Shown piece after piece: positions 24,532-31,030 of a stretch of DNA of 35,078 nucleotides. How positions within the stretch are numbered: position 1 is the first letter of the stretch; the number at the start of each line of letters is the position of its first letter. The stretch covers positions 1-35,078 of the forward strand of contig CAMCTL010000010.1 of NCBI GenBank assembly GCA_945878515.1, given 5' to 3'. This DNA is from Flavobacterium psychrophilum. Its GTDB lineage: Bacteria > Bacteroidota > Bacteroidia > Flavobacteriales > Flavobacteriaceae. The position numbers and the translations under genes were made by a program. The notes below the pieces were generated by a model. The model saw only the letters and a program-made list of their open reading frames with translations. It did no database searches and was not told the origin of the DNA.

Positions 24532-25776
24532 TTGTATGCCGACAGTTGTTCCTGTTGCGGTGGAGAAATTGTTTTATACAATCTAACTGACACCAGTGCA
24601 GATTGGGAGGTAATCTATACCCAAATTGCACAGCAGCTATTGGATGGTTCGGCAACGGACATAAATACCAATTTGTACTTCAAAACGGCTCAGGATTTAA
24701 TGAATGCCATATACAATGGTTTGGGCGGCTCTAGCTTTGCTTACGATGACGACCGTAACCAGCTAGTCGCTGCATTACAAAAAAATATCTATCCGTTTAG
24801 TGCCGCTAAAAGTCTGGTGCAAATGAACCAATACCGTGATATGATGATTGGAGCTGATGGCAAATTATTAAATTTTACTAGTTTCAAAAAAGTAGTAGCA
24901 GACCAAGGAGAAATTTTTAATAATAGGCACCTACAAGCGGAACACCAACACGCTATGCAGTCGGCTATAATGGCGCACAAGTGGGACACTTTAGATTCGG
25001 AATATATAGAATTTTCAACCGTTGGCGATAGCCGTGTACGATTTGAACACAAGAAGCTAGATAAATTTACAGCTCCAAAAAATGATCTTGTTTGGCGTAG
25101 AATTTACCCACCATTAGCTTGGAACTGCCGTTGTACTGTTATTCCCGGCATAGCCCAAAATAGCGAAAAGAAAATGACCTCTAATGAAGCTGGAGCTATG
25201 GCAAAACCGTGGGTAAAAGACACTATTTTCGATAACAACGTTGGTTTAAGCAAAGTAATTTATAAGGATAACCACCCCTATTTTCAAAACGCCAAAGGTG
25301 ATCAACACAATTTGAGTTGGGAGCAATACGGATTACAGCCATTGAATAAAATTAGAGTTAATCTGCTAGAGGAATACAAACCAACCACCAAGAATGAATA
25401 TTTGGAATGGTGGGAGAAACAACCCAAATTAAGGGGTGATAATATCGTAATTAAAGATGCTTTAAATAATGAAATATTATTATCAAGCGGTGAAGGACAA
25501 AAAGGAAATCTTAAGGATTTTTACAAGCATCACATCATTCAAAAAGATGCAGACAAACGATTTGAATATGCTACAGAATCGGTTAATATAATAAAGCAAC
25601 CTGATGAAATTTGGCAGAATGACCTTGGACGTATTTATTTAAAATATTATGAACAAGGCACACTAAAAATAGCAGTCAATGATAATTTGGAAACTAAAAC
25701 AATTTTTAAGTTTTATGAAAAAGATAGCGGAGAATTGAATAAAAACAGGAGAGGCGCATTGCTTTATAAAAAGTAA
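24532..25776 (+). CDS. MuF-like minor head protein with a PBECR-type nuclease domain
   Basis: 414 aa. TTG 24532 is the only plausible start; the frame opens only about 60 bases earlier and has no ATG. An N-terminal CSCCGGE knuckle (about 5-12) leads into a helical head domain. The Mu F / SPP1 gp7 core is at about 140-205: DSRVRFEHKKLDKF, then YPPLAWNCRCTVIPG. The C-terminal part (about 290-414) has the look of PBECR-family toxin nucleases (EIWQNDLGRIYLKYYEQG, then RRGALLYK). MuF proteins with swapped toxin tails are known in temperate phages. No obvious immunity gene follows. A 36-codon in-frame orphan tail follows the stop. Confidence 0.75.
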   Translation: MYADSCSCCGGEIVLYNLTDTSADWEVIYTQIAQQLLDGSATDINTNLYFKTAQDLMNAIYNGLGGSSFAYDDDRNQLVAALQKNIYPFSAAKSLVQMNQYRDMMIGADGKLLNFTSFKKVVADQGEIFNNRHLQAEHQHAMQSAIMAHKWDTLDSEYIEFSTVGDSRVRFEHKKLDKFTAPKNDLVWRRIYPPLAWNCRCTVIPGIAQNSEKKMTSNEAGAMAKPWVKDTIFDNNVGLSKVIYKDNHPYFQNAKGDQHNLSWEQYGLQPLNKIRVNLLEEYKPTTKNEYLEWWEKQPKLRGDNIVIKDALNNEILLSSGEGQKGNLKDFYKHHIIQKDADKRFEYATESVNIIKQPDEIWQNDLGRIYLKYYEQGTLKIAVNDNLETKTIFKFYEKDSGELNKNRRGALLYKK

Positions 25777-25887
25777 GGCAACAACCTTAATGATTATTGC
25801 CCTATTGTGAAGCTTGGTACTGGTCAAGATTGTTTAGATCTACCCAAATCGCCTTCACCCGCTTTGCAAATATACAAACATTTTTAA
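25777..25887 (+). pseudogene. Orphan former C-terminus of the MuF protein
   Basis: The MuF frame stays open for 36 codons after its TAA at 25774-25776 and ends in a second TAA one base before the gpG ATG. It reads NNLNDYCPIVKLGTGQ, then DCLDLPKSPSPALQIYK, a sensible protein end. The tight TAAT-ATG joint to gpG is the type normally made by the true end of the upstream gene. I infer that the nuclease-coding segment was inserted upstream and brought its own stop. Confidence 0.5.
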
Positions 25888-25888
25888 T

Positions 25889-26449
25889 ATGTCACCCGAA
25901 GAGTTCGAAAATAATTTACAAACCAAAGCTGCAGCAATAAAAACCTATGCACTGACCCGTTTTCCTACAGTAGCAGGAAACATTGCTTTGCGGTTCATCA
26001 ATGGGAATTTTAGAGCGGGAGGATTTCAAGGACAAACTTTCGAACGTTGGAAGAAAGGCAAAAAAAAGTCTGGTACCACAATGGTTGTTACCGGAGCATT
26101 GCGTGCTGCAAATTATTACACCAGCCAACCCGGGCAAATCACCTTAAAAAACAGTATGCCCTACGCCAAACAGCACAACGAAGGTTTTGAAGGCACAGTA
26201 ACCGTAAAAGCACACACCAGAAACAAATACACAAAATCTAAAGTAGGAACAGGTAGATTTACAAGAACTGGGCGCGAAAGAATGCAAACCGTAACTTCTA
26301 AAACAGGAGAAAGCCAAGTAAAAGCACATTCCCGAAAAATGAAAATCCCAAAACGCCAGTTTATGCCAACACACCCCAACGATAGTCCAGTATTAAACAA
26401 CGCCGTACAAAGACAAGTCGCCCGAGATATTAATCAACTAATGCAATAA
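25889..26449 (+). CDS. Phage virion morphogenesis protein (Mu gpG-like)
   Basis: 186 aa. PF05069-type gpG, needed for head-tail joining or tail completion in Mu. Seen: LRFINGNFRAGGFQGQTFERW (about 31-51), TTMVVTGALRAANYYT (about 63-78), MPYAKQHNEGF (the conserved Y-A-x-x-H-x-E-G), and the IPKRQFMPTHP end motif. Highly basic. Follows MuF as in Mu. Confidence 0.85.
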   Translation: MSPEEFENNLQTKAAAIKTYALTRFPTVAGNIALRFINGNFRAGGFQGQTFERWKKGKKKSGTTMVVTGALRAANYYTSQPGQITLKNSMPYAKQHNEGFEGTVTVKAHTRNKYTKSKVGTGRFTRTGRERMQTVTSKTGESQVKAHSRKMKIPKRQFMPTHPNDSPVLNNAVQRQVARDINQLMQ

Positions 26450-26457
26450 ATCCGTAG

Positions 26458-26493
26458 GGACAGGTCGCGACCTGTCCTCAACGCGACCTGTCC
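26458..26493. repeat. GGACAGGTCGCGACCTGTCC palindrome, copy 2, plus half-copy
   Basis: A full 20-base palindrome (26458-26477) and a half-copy GCGACCTGTCCC (26482-26493) between gpG and the next gene. Confidence 0.8.
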
Positions 26494-26495
26494 CC

Positions 26496-26512
26496 AATCT
26501 AAAATCTAAAAT
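26496..26512 (+). repeat. Heptamer tandem repeat (ATCTAAA) before the tail terminator-like gene
   Basis: About two units, ending just before the ATG at 26514. Confidence 0.65.
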
Positions 26513-26513
26513 T

Positions 26514-27008
26514 ATGCAAAGTCCAATCGCCAATTTATTCCTAGCCATTCAAGATAGAATCCTAGACCAAGTTCCCGAAGTGAAATATATAGACCAAAAT
26601 TTAGGCCAGTATATGCACGAGGAATTTAGAAAACAAATGTTGTTTCCCTGCGTACTGATAGACTTTCCAACCACCAATTTTAGCGAAATGCAAGGCAACA
26701 ATCAGTTTGCAGATCTAACCATTGTAGCCACACTATTTCACGACATTTGGAACAATACCAACAGCATTACGCCATTAGCAATAAAAGAAGCTGGTTTGAA
26801 CTATTTAGAAACAGATCAAAAACTATTCATAGCCTTGCAAGGCTGGAATCCTGACTTTTGCGAAGCTTTGATTAGAACACAATCCAAAAGTCATAACGCT
26901 AACGAAGTGGGATTGATGGTGCGCGAAACCACCTTTACAACAACCTTTGAAGATTACAGCACCGTGGACGAAACACCGCAAATAACGCTCGGTTTAAGAA
27001 CCGAATAA
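26514..27008 (+). CDS. Tail terminator-like protein (Mu gp37-like)
   Basis: 164 aa. A small mixed protein after gpG, as Mu gp37/DUF1834 follows gp36/gpG. Segments: QMLFPCVLIDFPTTNFSEM (about 41-59), ADLTIVATLFHDIWNNT (about 66-82, with the alternating beta pattern of tail terminators), and RETTFTTTFEDYSTV. No exact family recognised. It is the last plus-strand head gene and its 3' end overlaps the convergent gene at 26994-27200 by 15 bases. Confidence 0.5.
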   Translation: MQSPIANLFLAIQDRILDQVPEVKYIDQNLGQYMHEEFRKQMLFPCVLIDFPTTNFSEMQGNNQFADLTIVATLFHDIWNNTNSITPLAIKEAGLNYLETDQKLFIALQGWNPDFCEALIRTQSKSHNANEVGLMVRETTFTTTFEDYSTVDETPQITLGLRTE

Positions 27009-27200
27009 GGATAGCTGATTGCTTGCAGGAACACGCGCTTCTTTAATATTCATCCACTGGCGGTAGGATATAAAGATATTGAATTTAGGAAACACCGTCC
27101 TCACGATTTTAGTATCCGGAACATCTGAATGTTTTGCATCATTATACACGCTAATAATATAACGAGCGCGCTTGTGGTAGTTATTTTTATTGTATGCCAT
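26994..27200 (-). CDS. Small basic protein of the early region
   Basis: 68 aa. MAYNKNNYHKRARYIISVYN, then TKIVRTVFPKFNIFISYRQWMN. Short, basic and possibly helix-turn-helix-like, but no family is recognised. Its promoter sits so close (TAAATTTG at 27205-27212) that the mRNA would be nearly leaderless. It shares its promoter module with the next upstream gene. Convergent overlap with the tail terminator-like gene suggests antisense or convergent control at the early/late border. Confidence 0.6.
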   Translation of the reverse strand: MAYNKNNYHKRARYIISVYNDAKHSDVPDTKIVRTVFPKFNIFISYRQWMNIKEARVPASNQLSLFGS

Positions 27201-27204
27201 AAGG

Positions 27205-27261
27205 CAAATTTAAAAAGGATAAATATATTGTGCAACACGAGTTTTTTGGCATAAAAAAACC
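27205..27261 (-). promoter_or_regulatory. Promoter module A (duplicated 36-bp unit, TTG-N20-TAAATTTG)
   Basis: On the minus strand, TTG (27235-27233) and TAAATTTG (27212-27205) are 20 bases apart: a Bacteroidota promoter. The upstream 36 bases (27226-27261) are identical to 27722-27757 and contain the core GTGTTGCAC. Confidence 0.7.
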
Positions 27262-27283
27262 ACGCTCTCGAGCGTGGTTTTGT
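27256..27283 (-). terminator. Terminator of the gene at 27287-27685
   Basis: Hairpin AAACCACGCT / AGCGTGGTTT with a 4-base loop, followed on the minus strand by a seven-T run. It overlaps the edge of promoter module A. Confidence 0.85.
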
Positions 27284-27286
27284 GTT

Positions 27287-27685
27287 TTAAACTAACTTCT
27301 CAAATAGTTTTTGAAGCTCTAAATCTATGCCTTGCGCATCAAAACTATCCCTTATATGTATCGGAGCGTGTACTCGTTCGTCTTGGCTGTAAAAAGCTAT
27401 TTCATATTTGTTTTGACAACCGTTTACAATAGCCGCTTTTACAGTTTTCCCCTGCGGACTTTGCACCTCAAAAGACCAATACGGTAAATTGCCTGTCTTT
27501 TCTTGACACCTAAACCCTCGTTTTTCAAACTCCGGAATATACTTTTTTATCAAACCCGCTAGTTTATCAGCAAATTTCAAAGTCATTTCTGTAAACACCC
27601 GTTCTCTAGCTTCTTTGGCTTTTTCTTCTATTGCTTTAGATTCAGTCGTTTGGTCTATTTTATTGAAAAAATCATTAATTTCCAT
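27287..27685 (-). CDS. Uncharacterised phage early protein
   Basis: 132 aa. A helical, charged N-terminus (MEINDFFNKIDQTTESKAIEEKAKEARER) leads to KFADKLAGLIKKYIPEFEKRGFRC, then a beta-rich half with LPYWSFEVQSPQG and HAPIHIRDSFDAQ. Not recognised. It is its own transcription unit, with promoter module B upstream and a strong terminator downstream, in the zone where regulators are expected. A DNA- or protein-binding role is possible but unproven. Confidence 0.65.
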   Translation of the reverse strand: MEINDFFNKIDQTTESKAIEEKAKEARERVFTEMTLKFADKLAGLIKKYIPEFEKRGFRCQEKTGNLPYWSFEVQSPQGKTVKAAIVNGCQNKYEIAFYSQDERVHAPIHIRDSFDAQGIDLELQKLFEKLV

Positions 27686-27700
27686 AACTTCTTTTTTTTA

Positions 27701-27757
27701 CAAATTTATTTCATTTGATAGTATTGTGCAACACGAGTTTTTTGGCATAAAAAAACC
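27701..27757 (-). promoter_or_regulatory. Promoter module B (duplicated 36-bp unit)
   Basis: TTG (27731-27729), 20-base spacer, TAAATTTG (27708-27701): the same geometry as module A. ATG follows at 27685. The identical 36 bases are 27722-27757. Confidence 0.7.
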
Positions 27758-27781
27758 CACCGAATTGGTAAGTTTTTTGTT

Positions 27782-27789
27782 TAATTTTG
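27782..27789 (+). promoter_or_regulatory. -7 element TAATTTTG before the plus-strand gene at 27805
   Basis: Matches TAnnTTTG and sits 16 bases before ATG 27805. A TTGG about 17 bases upstream may be the -33 element. It makes this gene divergent from module B. Confidence 0.45.
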
Positions 27790-27804
27790 AAAAAAACTTT
27801 CAAA

Positions 27805-28233
27805 ATGGACAAAATCTTATCAAAAACTTTCAAAAAATACCCTAATGCCGTATGGCTCGATATGCTCCTACATTGTTATGAATATTCCATCAACGGTAAT
27901 GTTGCTTTTAATGCTAATAGTACTGATATAGAGTTTAACCGCATTAGTCAAGAGTCACGAGGACAATTGTTCTACAAAACTGCGGACATCCCTATTTATC
28001 TTTCTAAACTGCTTGCCGATGGCTTCATAGAACCAAAGGGAGACGGTTATAAAATCACCCACAAAGGCTTGTCTCACATTATGATTGACGGTGGTTACAT
28101 AAAACAAGCCGAGCGGTCACAGAAAGAAACCAAACGTTTTGATTTTGAATTTTTCAAAATAGGCTATGATACAGTTGTAAGCACACTCGCCTTGATATTA
28201 AGCATTATAGCCATTTTATTGACTTTAAAATAG
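27805..28233 (+). CDS. Winged helix-like membrane-anchored protein
   Basis: 142 aa from ATG 27805; the earlier TTG lies in the promoter. Residues about 50-95 have a winged-helix look (PIYLSKLLADGFIEPKGDGYKITHKGLSHI: recognition-like helix, wing, helix). One C-terminal membrane helix (TVVSTLALILSIIAILLTL) ends the protein. Such proteins can act as membrane-tethered regulators or superinfection or defence factors. It is the only plus-strand gene inside the early region and has its own promoter, so it may be expressed in the lysogen. Confidence 0.6.
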   Translation: MDKILSKTFKKYPNAVWLDMLLHCYEYSINGNVAFNANSTDIEFNRISQESRGQLFYKTADIPIYLSKLLADGFIEPKGDGYKITHKGLSHIMIDGGYIKQAERSQKETKRFDFEFFKIGYDTVVSTLALILSIIAILLTLK

Positions 28234-28360
28234 AGATTGTACTAATCACTATTGAGATTATGGCAATTGTAATACTTGCGATTCTCATTCGACGGTTTCT
28301 TTTTGCTTCGTCTTCAACTTCTTTTCTAATTCTTAACTGAATTTTTGATGGGTTTTTCAT
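28205..28360 (-). CDS. Tiny basic single-span membrane protein
   Basis: 51 aa. A strongly charged N-terminus (IQLRIRKEVEDEAKRNRRMR) is followed by one membrane helix (IASITIAIISIVISTISIL). Its 3' end overlaps the 3' end of the convergent plus-strand gene by 29 bases, and both encode a hydrophobic helix there. No family is recognised; lysis or exclusion roles are possible. Confidence 0.45.
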   Translation of the reverse strand: MKNPSKIQLRIRKEVEDEAKRNRRMRIASITIAIISIVISTISILKSIKWL

Positions 28361-28403
28361 TATGTACTTTTTTAGTGTTTTTTATTTATAATTCCTGCAA
28401 TTG

Positions 28404-28937
28404 TTAATACCTCAAATCAGTCCAATGAATAATTTTGCCAATATAATCCTTGTCAAAAAAAGCAAAGAAATCTTCAATAGTATCAAAGCCATCTTTTTGC
28501 GCGAGTTCTAGCATATTACCCGTAATAATCATTTCTTTCTCAAAATTTACACAGGCAAAACTTTTGTCGTCAATAAAGACCCGCACAATTTTTTTACCAA
28601 AACATTCAAACCACATTATCTCAACTTTCTGAACACTAACCACCTTCAGAACCGGAGCAAAACGAAACATATCCTTTTGCCTACAATTAATAAAAAAATC
28701 AATCTTTGTACCTACTTTCCAACGGTCGCTTTTATCCTCCCGGATGGTGTGAAGTTTGGGCTTTACCTTTAAATCATAATTAAATGGAGTTTTGCCAAAC
28801 ATCTCATAATATCGCCTATCGGTTGCCTCTAATGAAGCTCCGGCATGCAATAGATTATTTGTTAGTAATCCTTCCCAAATCCTCTCAACAAAGTAGGTAG
28901 GTTTGCCGTTCATTTGTGTGCTAAAGGGTAGTATCAT
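28404..28937 (-). CDS. ASCH/PUA-like phage protein
   Basis: 177 aa. PKLHTIREDKSDRWKVGTKIDFF (about 60-83) matches the K-x-H-T-I-R-x-x-x-x-R-W-x-x-G signature of the ASCH/PUA-like proteins of Bacteroidota phages, which are thought to bind RNA or modified nucleic acid. A helical C-terminus (DGFDTIEDFFAFFDKDY) follows. It overlaps the small upstream gene (ATGA). Confidence 0.6.
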   Translation of the reverse strand: MILPFSTQMNGKPTYFVERIWEGLLTNNLLHAGASLEATDRRYYEMFGKTPFNYDLKVKPKLHTIREDKSDRWKVGTKIDFFINCRQKDMFRFAPVLKVVSVQKVEIMWFECFGKKIVRVFIDDKSFACVNFEKEMIITGNMLELAQKDGFDTIEDFFAFFDKDYIGKIIHWTDLRY

Positions 28938-29104
28938 TTTATTTTTTTGGTATTTAATAAGTTTGGAAGTGGTTTTCTAATTCGGTGCTGGTACCGTTCC
29001 GACTGAATCAACAAATCCAATTCTTTCAGTTCGAGGTCGGAGCAGTTCCGAAGGAATTGCTCGGGCGTGATGGTTAGAGTGTATACTTTATTTAGTGTTG
29101 GCAT
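28934..29104 (-). CDS. Small phage protein
   Basis: 56 aa. MPTLNKVYTLTITPEQFLRN, then LKELDLLIQSERYQHRI. It begins one base after the stop of the upstream gene (TAATATG) and its TGA overlaps the next ATG. Tight coupling on both sides makes it a real gene. A helical fold is likely; no family is recognised. Confidence 0.75.
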   Translation of the reverse strand: MPTLNKVYTLTITPEQFLRNCSDLELKELDLLIQSERYQHRIRKPLPNLLNTKKIK

Positions 29105-29105
29105 A

Positions 29106-29471
29106 TTAATAAAACTGTGATATTCTAATATCGTGATGAGTTCGTGTGTATTTCTTTTGAAAATGCGTTTGCATAATTTCGAGCTGTGCTGTGCTGAAGA
29201 AGTATTTTTTCAAAACTTTGATTTCATAAAAACTAGTTTTTCTACAATCTAAAAAAAATTCTTTTACTCTCCAGTAGGTGTTTAGGTCGTTTTCTAAAGC
29301 ATAATACAGCTCTGAATATTTAACGGTTTGTTTTTGTTTGATGGCTTTTAAAAAAGCCTGCTTTGCGCTTATTTCTTTTTCCATTAGAATTACTCTTTGT
29401 TGCAGTTGCAACACTTCGAGCGTAAATTCTCTAATAATGTCATCGGGGTATTTTGTTTTTGAATCTATCAT
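29106..29471 (-). CDS. Coiled-coil phage early protein
   Basis: 121 aa. An N-terminal coiled coil (FTLEVLQLQQRVILMEKEISAKQ, about 16-38) is followed by a helical, aromatic, basic part (NTYWRVKEFFLDCRKTSFYEIKV). Not recognised. Six bases separate it from the upstream gene; probably co-translated. Confidence 0.65.
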   Translation of the reverse strand: MIDSKTKYPDDIIREFTLEVLQLQQRVILMEKEISAKQAFLKAIKQKQTVKYSELYYALENDLNTYWRVKEFFLDCRKTSFYEIKVLKKYFFSTAQLEIMQTHFQKKYTRTHHDIRISQFY

Positions 29472-29477
29472 ATCAAA

Positions 29478-29987
29478 CTACCTCTTTCTATCCGTTTTTA
29501 ATTTCGCCAAATCTTGCAACACAGGGTTAAAATTCTTACCGTTTACCGCTTCGGGATATTCGTTGTCGCAATACTTCTTATTGATGTAAGTGGCTAGATG
29601 ACATTTTGCAATCCCGCTTGACTTTAAATACCGTTCGTACGCTGGAAGCGATAGGAAAAACTTTATTTTTTCGGATTCACTCATTTTCTTAAATGACTTC
29701 TCGGCATCTTGTTTAGCTATCTTGTGATCGTACTGTTGCCACGCAGCCTCAAAGCTTAAATCTGCCGGCGTAATCTCTACCTTGGTGGGCGGATAGCGTT
29801 TTTCCCAATCTTGCAAATGAGCTTCCTTAAACGGAAACTTTCCAGCTTGGTACAAAAACTTTTCTTGCTTTTCGCTCAAATCGCCCTCCATTACATTAAA
29901 GAAGACTAAAACACCGTTTAAATTATATTTAAACTGCCATATTTCGCCACTTCGTATCTTTACAGTGTAGGTGGTTTCGAGTGCCAT
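29478..29987 (-). CDS. Uncharacterised early protein
   Basis: 169 aa. The N-terminal beta part (YTVKIRSGEIWQFKYNLNG) suggests a small beta barrel. A helical C-terminal half follows with SEKIKFFLSLPAYERYLKSS. The tail is basic (LAKLKTDRKR). The layout (beta domain plus basic helical part) fits a replication-associated or nucleic-acid-binding protein, but no family can be named. Start chosen from ATG 29987, one base after the DUF4406 stop. Confidence 0.6.
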   Translation of the reverse strand: MALETTYTVKIRSGEIWQFKYNLNGVLVFFNVMEGDLSEKQEKFLYQAGKFPFKEAHLQDWEKRYPPTKVEITPADLSFEAAWQQYDHKIAKQDAEKSFKKMSESEKIKFFLSLPAYERYLKSSGIAKCHLATYINKKYCDNEYPEAVNGKNFNPVLQDLAKLKTDRKR

Positions 29988-29988
29988 T

Positions 29989-30354
29989 TTAATAGACTTT
30001 AGTTCTCTTAAAACCGCTCGATTCGTATATAATTTCCATTCCTAGCATAGTCGCCAGTTCATATTCCACCATTGCGCCTTTCGAATTTTTATAATCTTCC
30101 AGCATAAAAATCATCTCGCAATCCATCAACGCCCTGATGCACTTCCGCATCGCCAAATCCCAAGGACATTTCCAGTCGCCTACAACCGCCAAAGGATTCA
30201 CGGCTGTGTGTCCTAATCTTTCTAGATCCACTTGCGCAGCCCCAAACTTCATCGTACATTCCGAAATCGGCTCGCCAGTAACTTTCCCAGCGATATATAT
30301 TTTCTTTTTTACTCCCCCTCCTTCGGAGGGGGTTGGGGGGAGGATTTTTCTCAT
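29989..30354 (-). CDS. DUF4406 protein (nucleoside 2-deoxyribosyltransferase-like)
   Basis: 121 aa. KIYIAGKVTGEP (about 18-29), HTAVNPLAVVGDW, and SKGAMVEYELATMLG with the conserved Glu are the signatures of DUF4406, a fold related to nucleoside 2-deoxyribosyltransferases. Substrate unknown. The first 16 residues are the peptide MRKILPPTPSEGGGV from a palindromic element (30312-30343), so the gene starts within the element edge. It overlaps the tiny upstream gene by ATGA. Confidence 0.75.
   Translation of the reverse strand: MRKILPPTPSEGGGVKKKIYIAGKVTGEPISECTMKFGAAQVDLERLGHTAVNPLAVVGDWKCPWDLAMRKCIRALMDCEMIFMLEDYKNSKGAMVEYELATMLGMEIIYESSGFKRTKVY
30312..30343. repeat. Palindromic element copy 8, N-terminus of the DUF4406 gene
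   Basis: CCCCCTCC TTC GGAGGGGG hairpin with TTGGGGGGAGG. Translated as ILPPTPSEGGGV. Confidence 0.85.
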
Positions 30355-30491
30355 TTCAATAAATATTTAACAGGTTTAGTATGCACAAAAGATTTTGATA
30401 TTTCAATAGCTTCAAGCCTCAACCGATGCTCCATTTCAAAAATGGTCTCAATTTTTGCAGATGGTTTTGGGTTTTTCTTATTCAGTACCAT
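30351..30491 (-). CDS. Tiny basic phage protein
   Basis: 46 aa. MVLNKKNPKPSAKIETIFEM, then EHRLRLEAIEISKSFVH. Its ATG overlaps the upstream stop (TAATG) and its TGA overlaps the DUF4406 ATG. Coupled both ways, so very probably translated. Function unknown. Confidence 0.75.
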   Translation of the reverse strand: MVLNKKNPKPSAKIETIFEMEHRLRLEAIEISKSFVHTKPVKYLLK

Positions 30492-30823
30492 TATACTAGT
30501 TGTTGGTTTAAACTTGATTGAATAAAACGGATCACATTCCGATCGTAATCATTCAGCGGATGCTCATCTGTAAGGATAGTAAATTGCTCTAAAAAATGAG
30601 CCTCGAAATACTCCAGCGTGAAAGTGTGCTTTTTGTCTTTAGTAAAAAGATTGGCCCCAATCTGAACCTCCAGTTGTTTCTTCTTGAACTTCAAAATCAC
30701 TTTGTCCAACACTGATCGAGCTACCTTTACAAAGCGTTCTTTATTGGGCGTGTGGTCAAGAAAACCAAACGAATAGACTAAGGAGTTAAGTTGTTTTTCG
30801 GAGATTTTTAGTTTTACTTTCAT
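30491..30823 (-). CDS. Uncharacterised early protein, paralogue 1
   Basis: 110 aa. A basic helical protein: MKVKLKISEKQLNSLVYSFG, then ARSVLDKVILKFKKKQLEVQ, and HPLNDYDRNVIRFIQSSL. A near-copy is encoded at 31031-31540, with very high identity in the middle of the gene and less at the ends. No family recognised; its charged amphipathic helices could bind nucleic acid. Confidence 0.75.
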   Translation of the reverse strand: MKVKLKISEKQLNSLVYSFGFLDHTPNKERFVKVARSVLDKVILKFKKKQLEVQIGANLFTKDKKHTFTLEYFEAHFLEQFTILTDEHPLNDYDRNVIRFIQSSLNQQLV

Positions 30824-31029
30824 TTGTTTATCTCTTTATAGTCTTCTAGCGGACAGTTTGTTGGAATATCTATAGCTGAAGTGCCACTCTCAATTGTTTT
30901 TAAAAGTAAAAACGAGCCTACTTTCTCATGTTCACATACATAAACTTTCGTGAAATTATCGCGGGTAGATTTACATAAAAGACAAAATTCACAATCGCCA
31001 CAATCAGATATAATTTTTGCTATTTTCAT
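30820..31029 (-). CDS. Cys-rich small protein
   Basis: 69 aa. The pattern CGDCEFCLLC (about 10-19), then C near 32 and C near 59, suggests a zinc- or metal-binding knuckle, though the cysteines do not match a named ribbon. It lies between the two paralogues and overlaps the start of paralogue 1 by 4 bases. Confidence 0.65.
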   Translation of the reverse strand: MKIAKIISDCGDCEFCLLCKSTRDNFTKVYVCEHEKVGSFLLLKTIESGTSAIDIPTNCPLEDYKEINK

Positions 31030-31030
31030 A

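Noticed and set aside
27226..27757. The two identical 36-base units as a CRISPR array
   Set aside because: Only two units, 460 bases apart with a gene between, each fitting a promoter.
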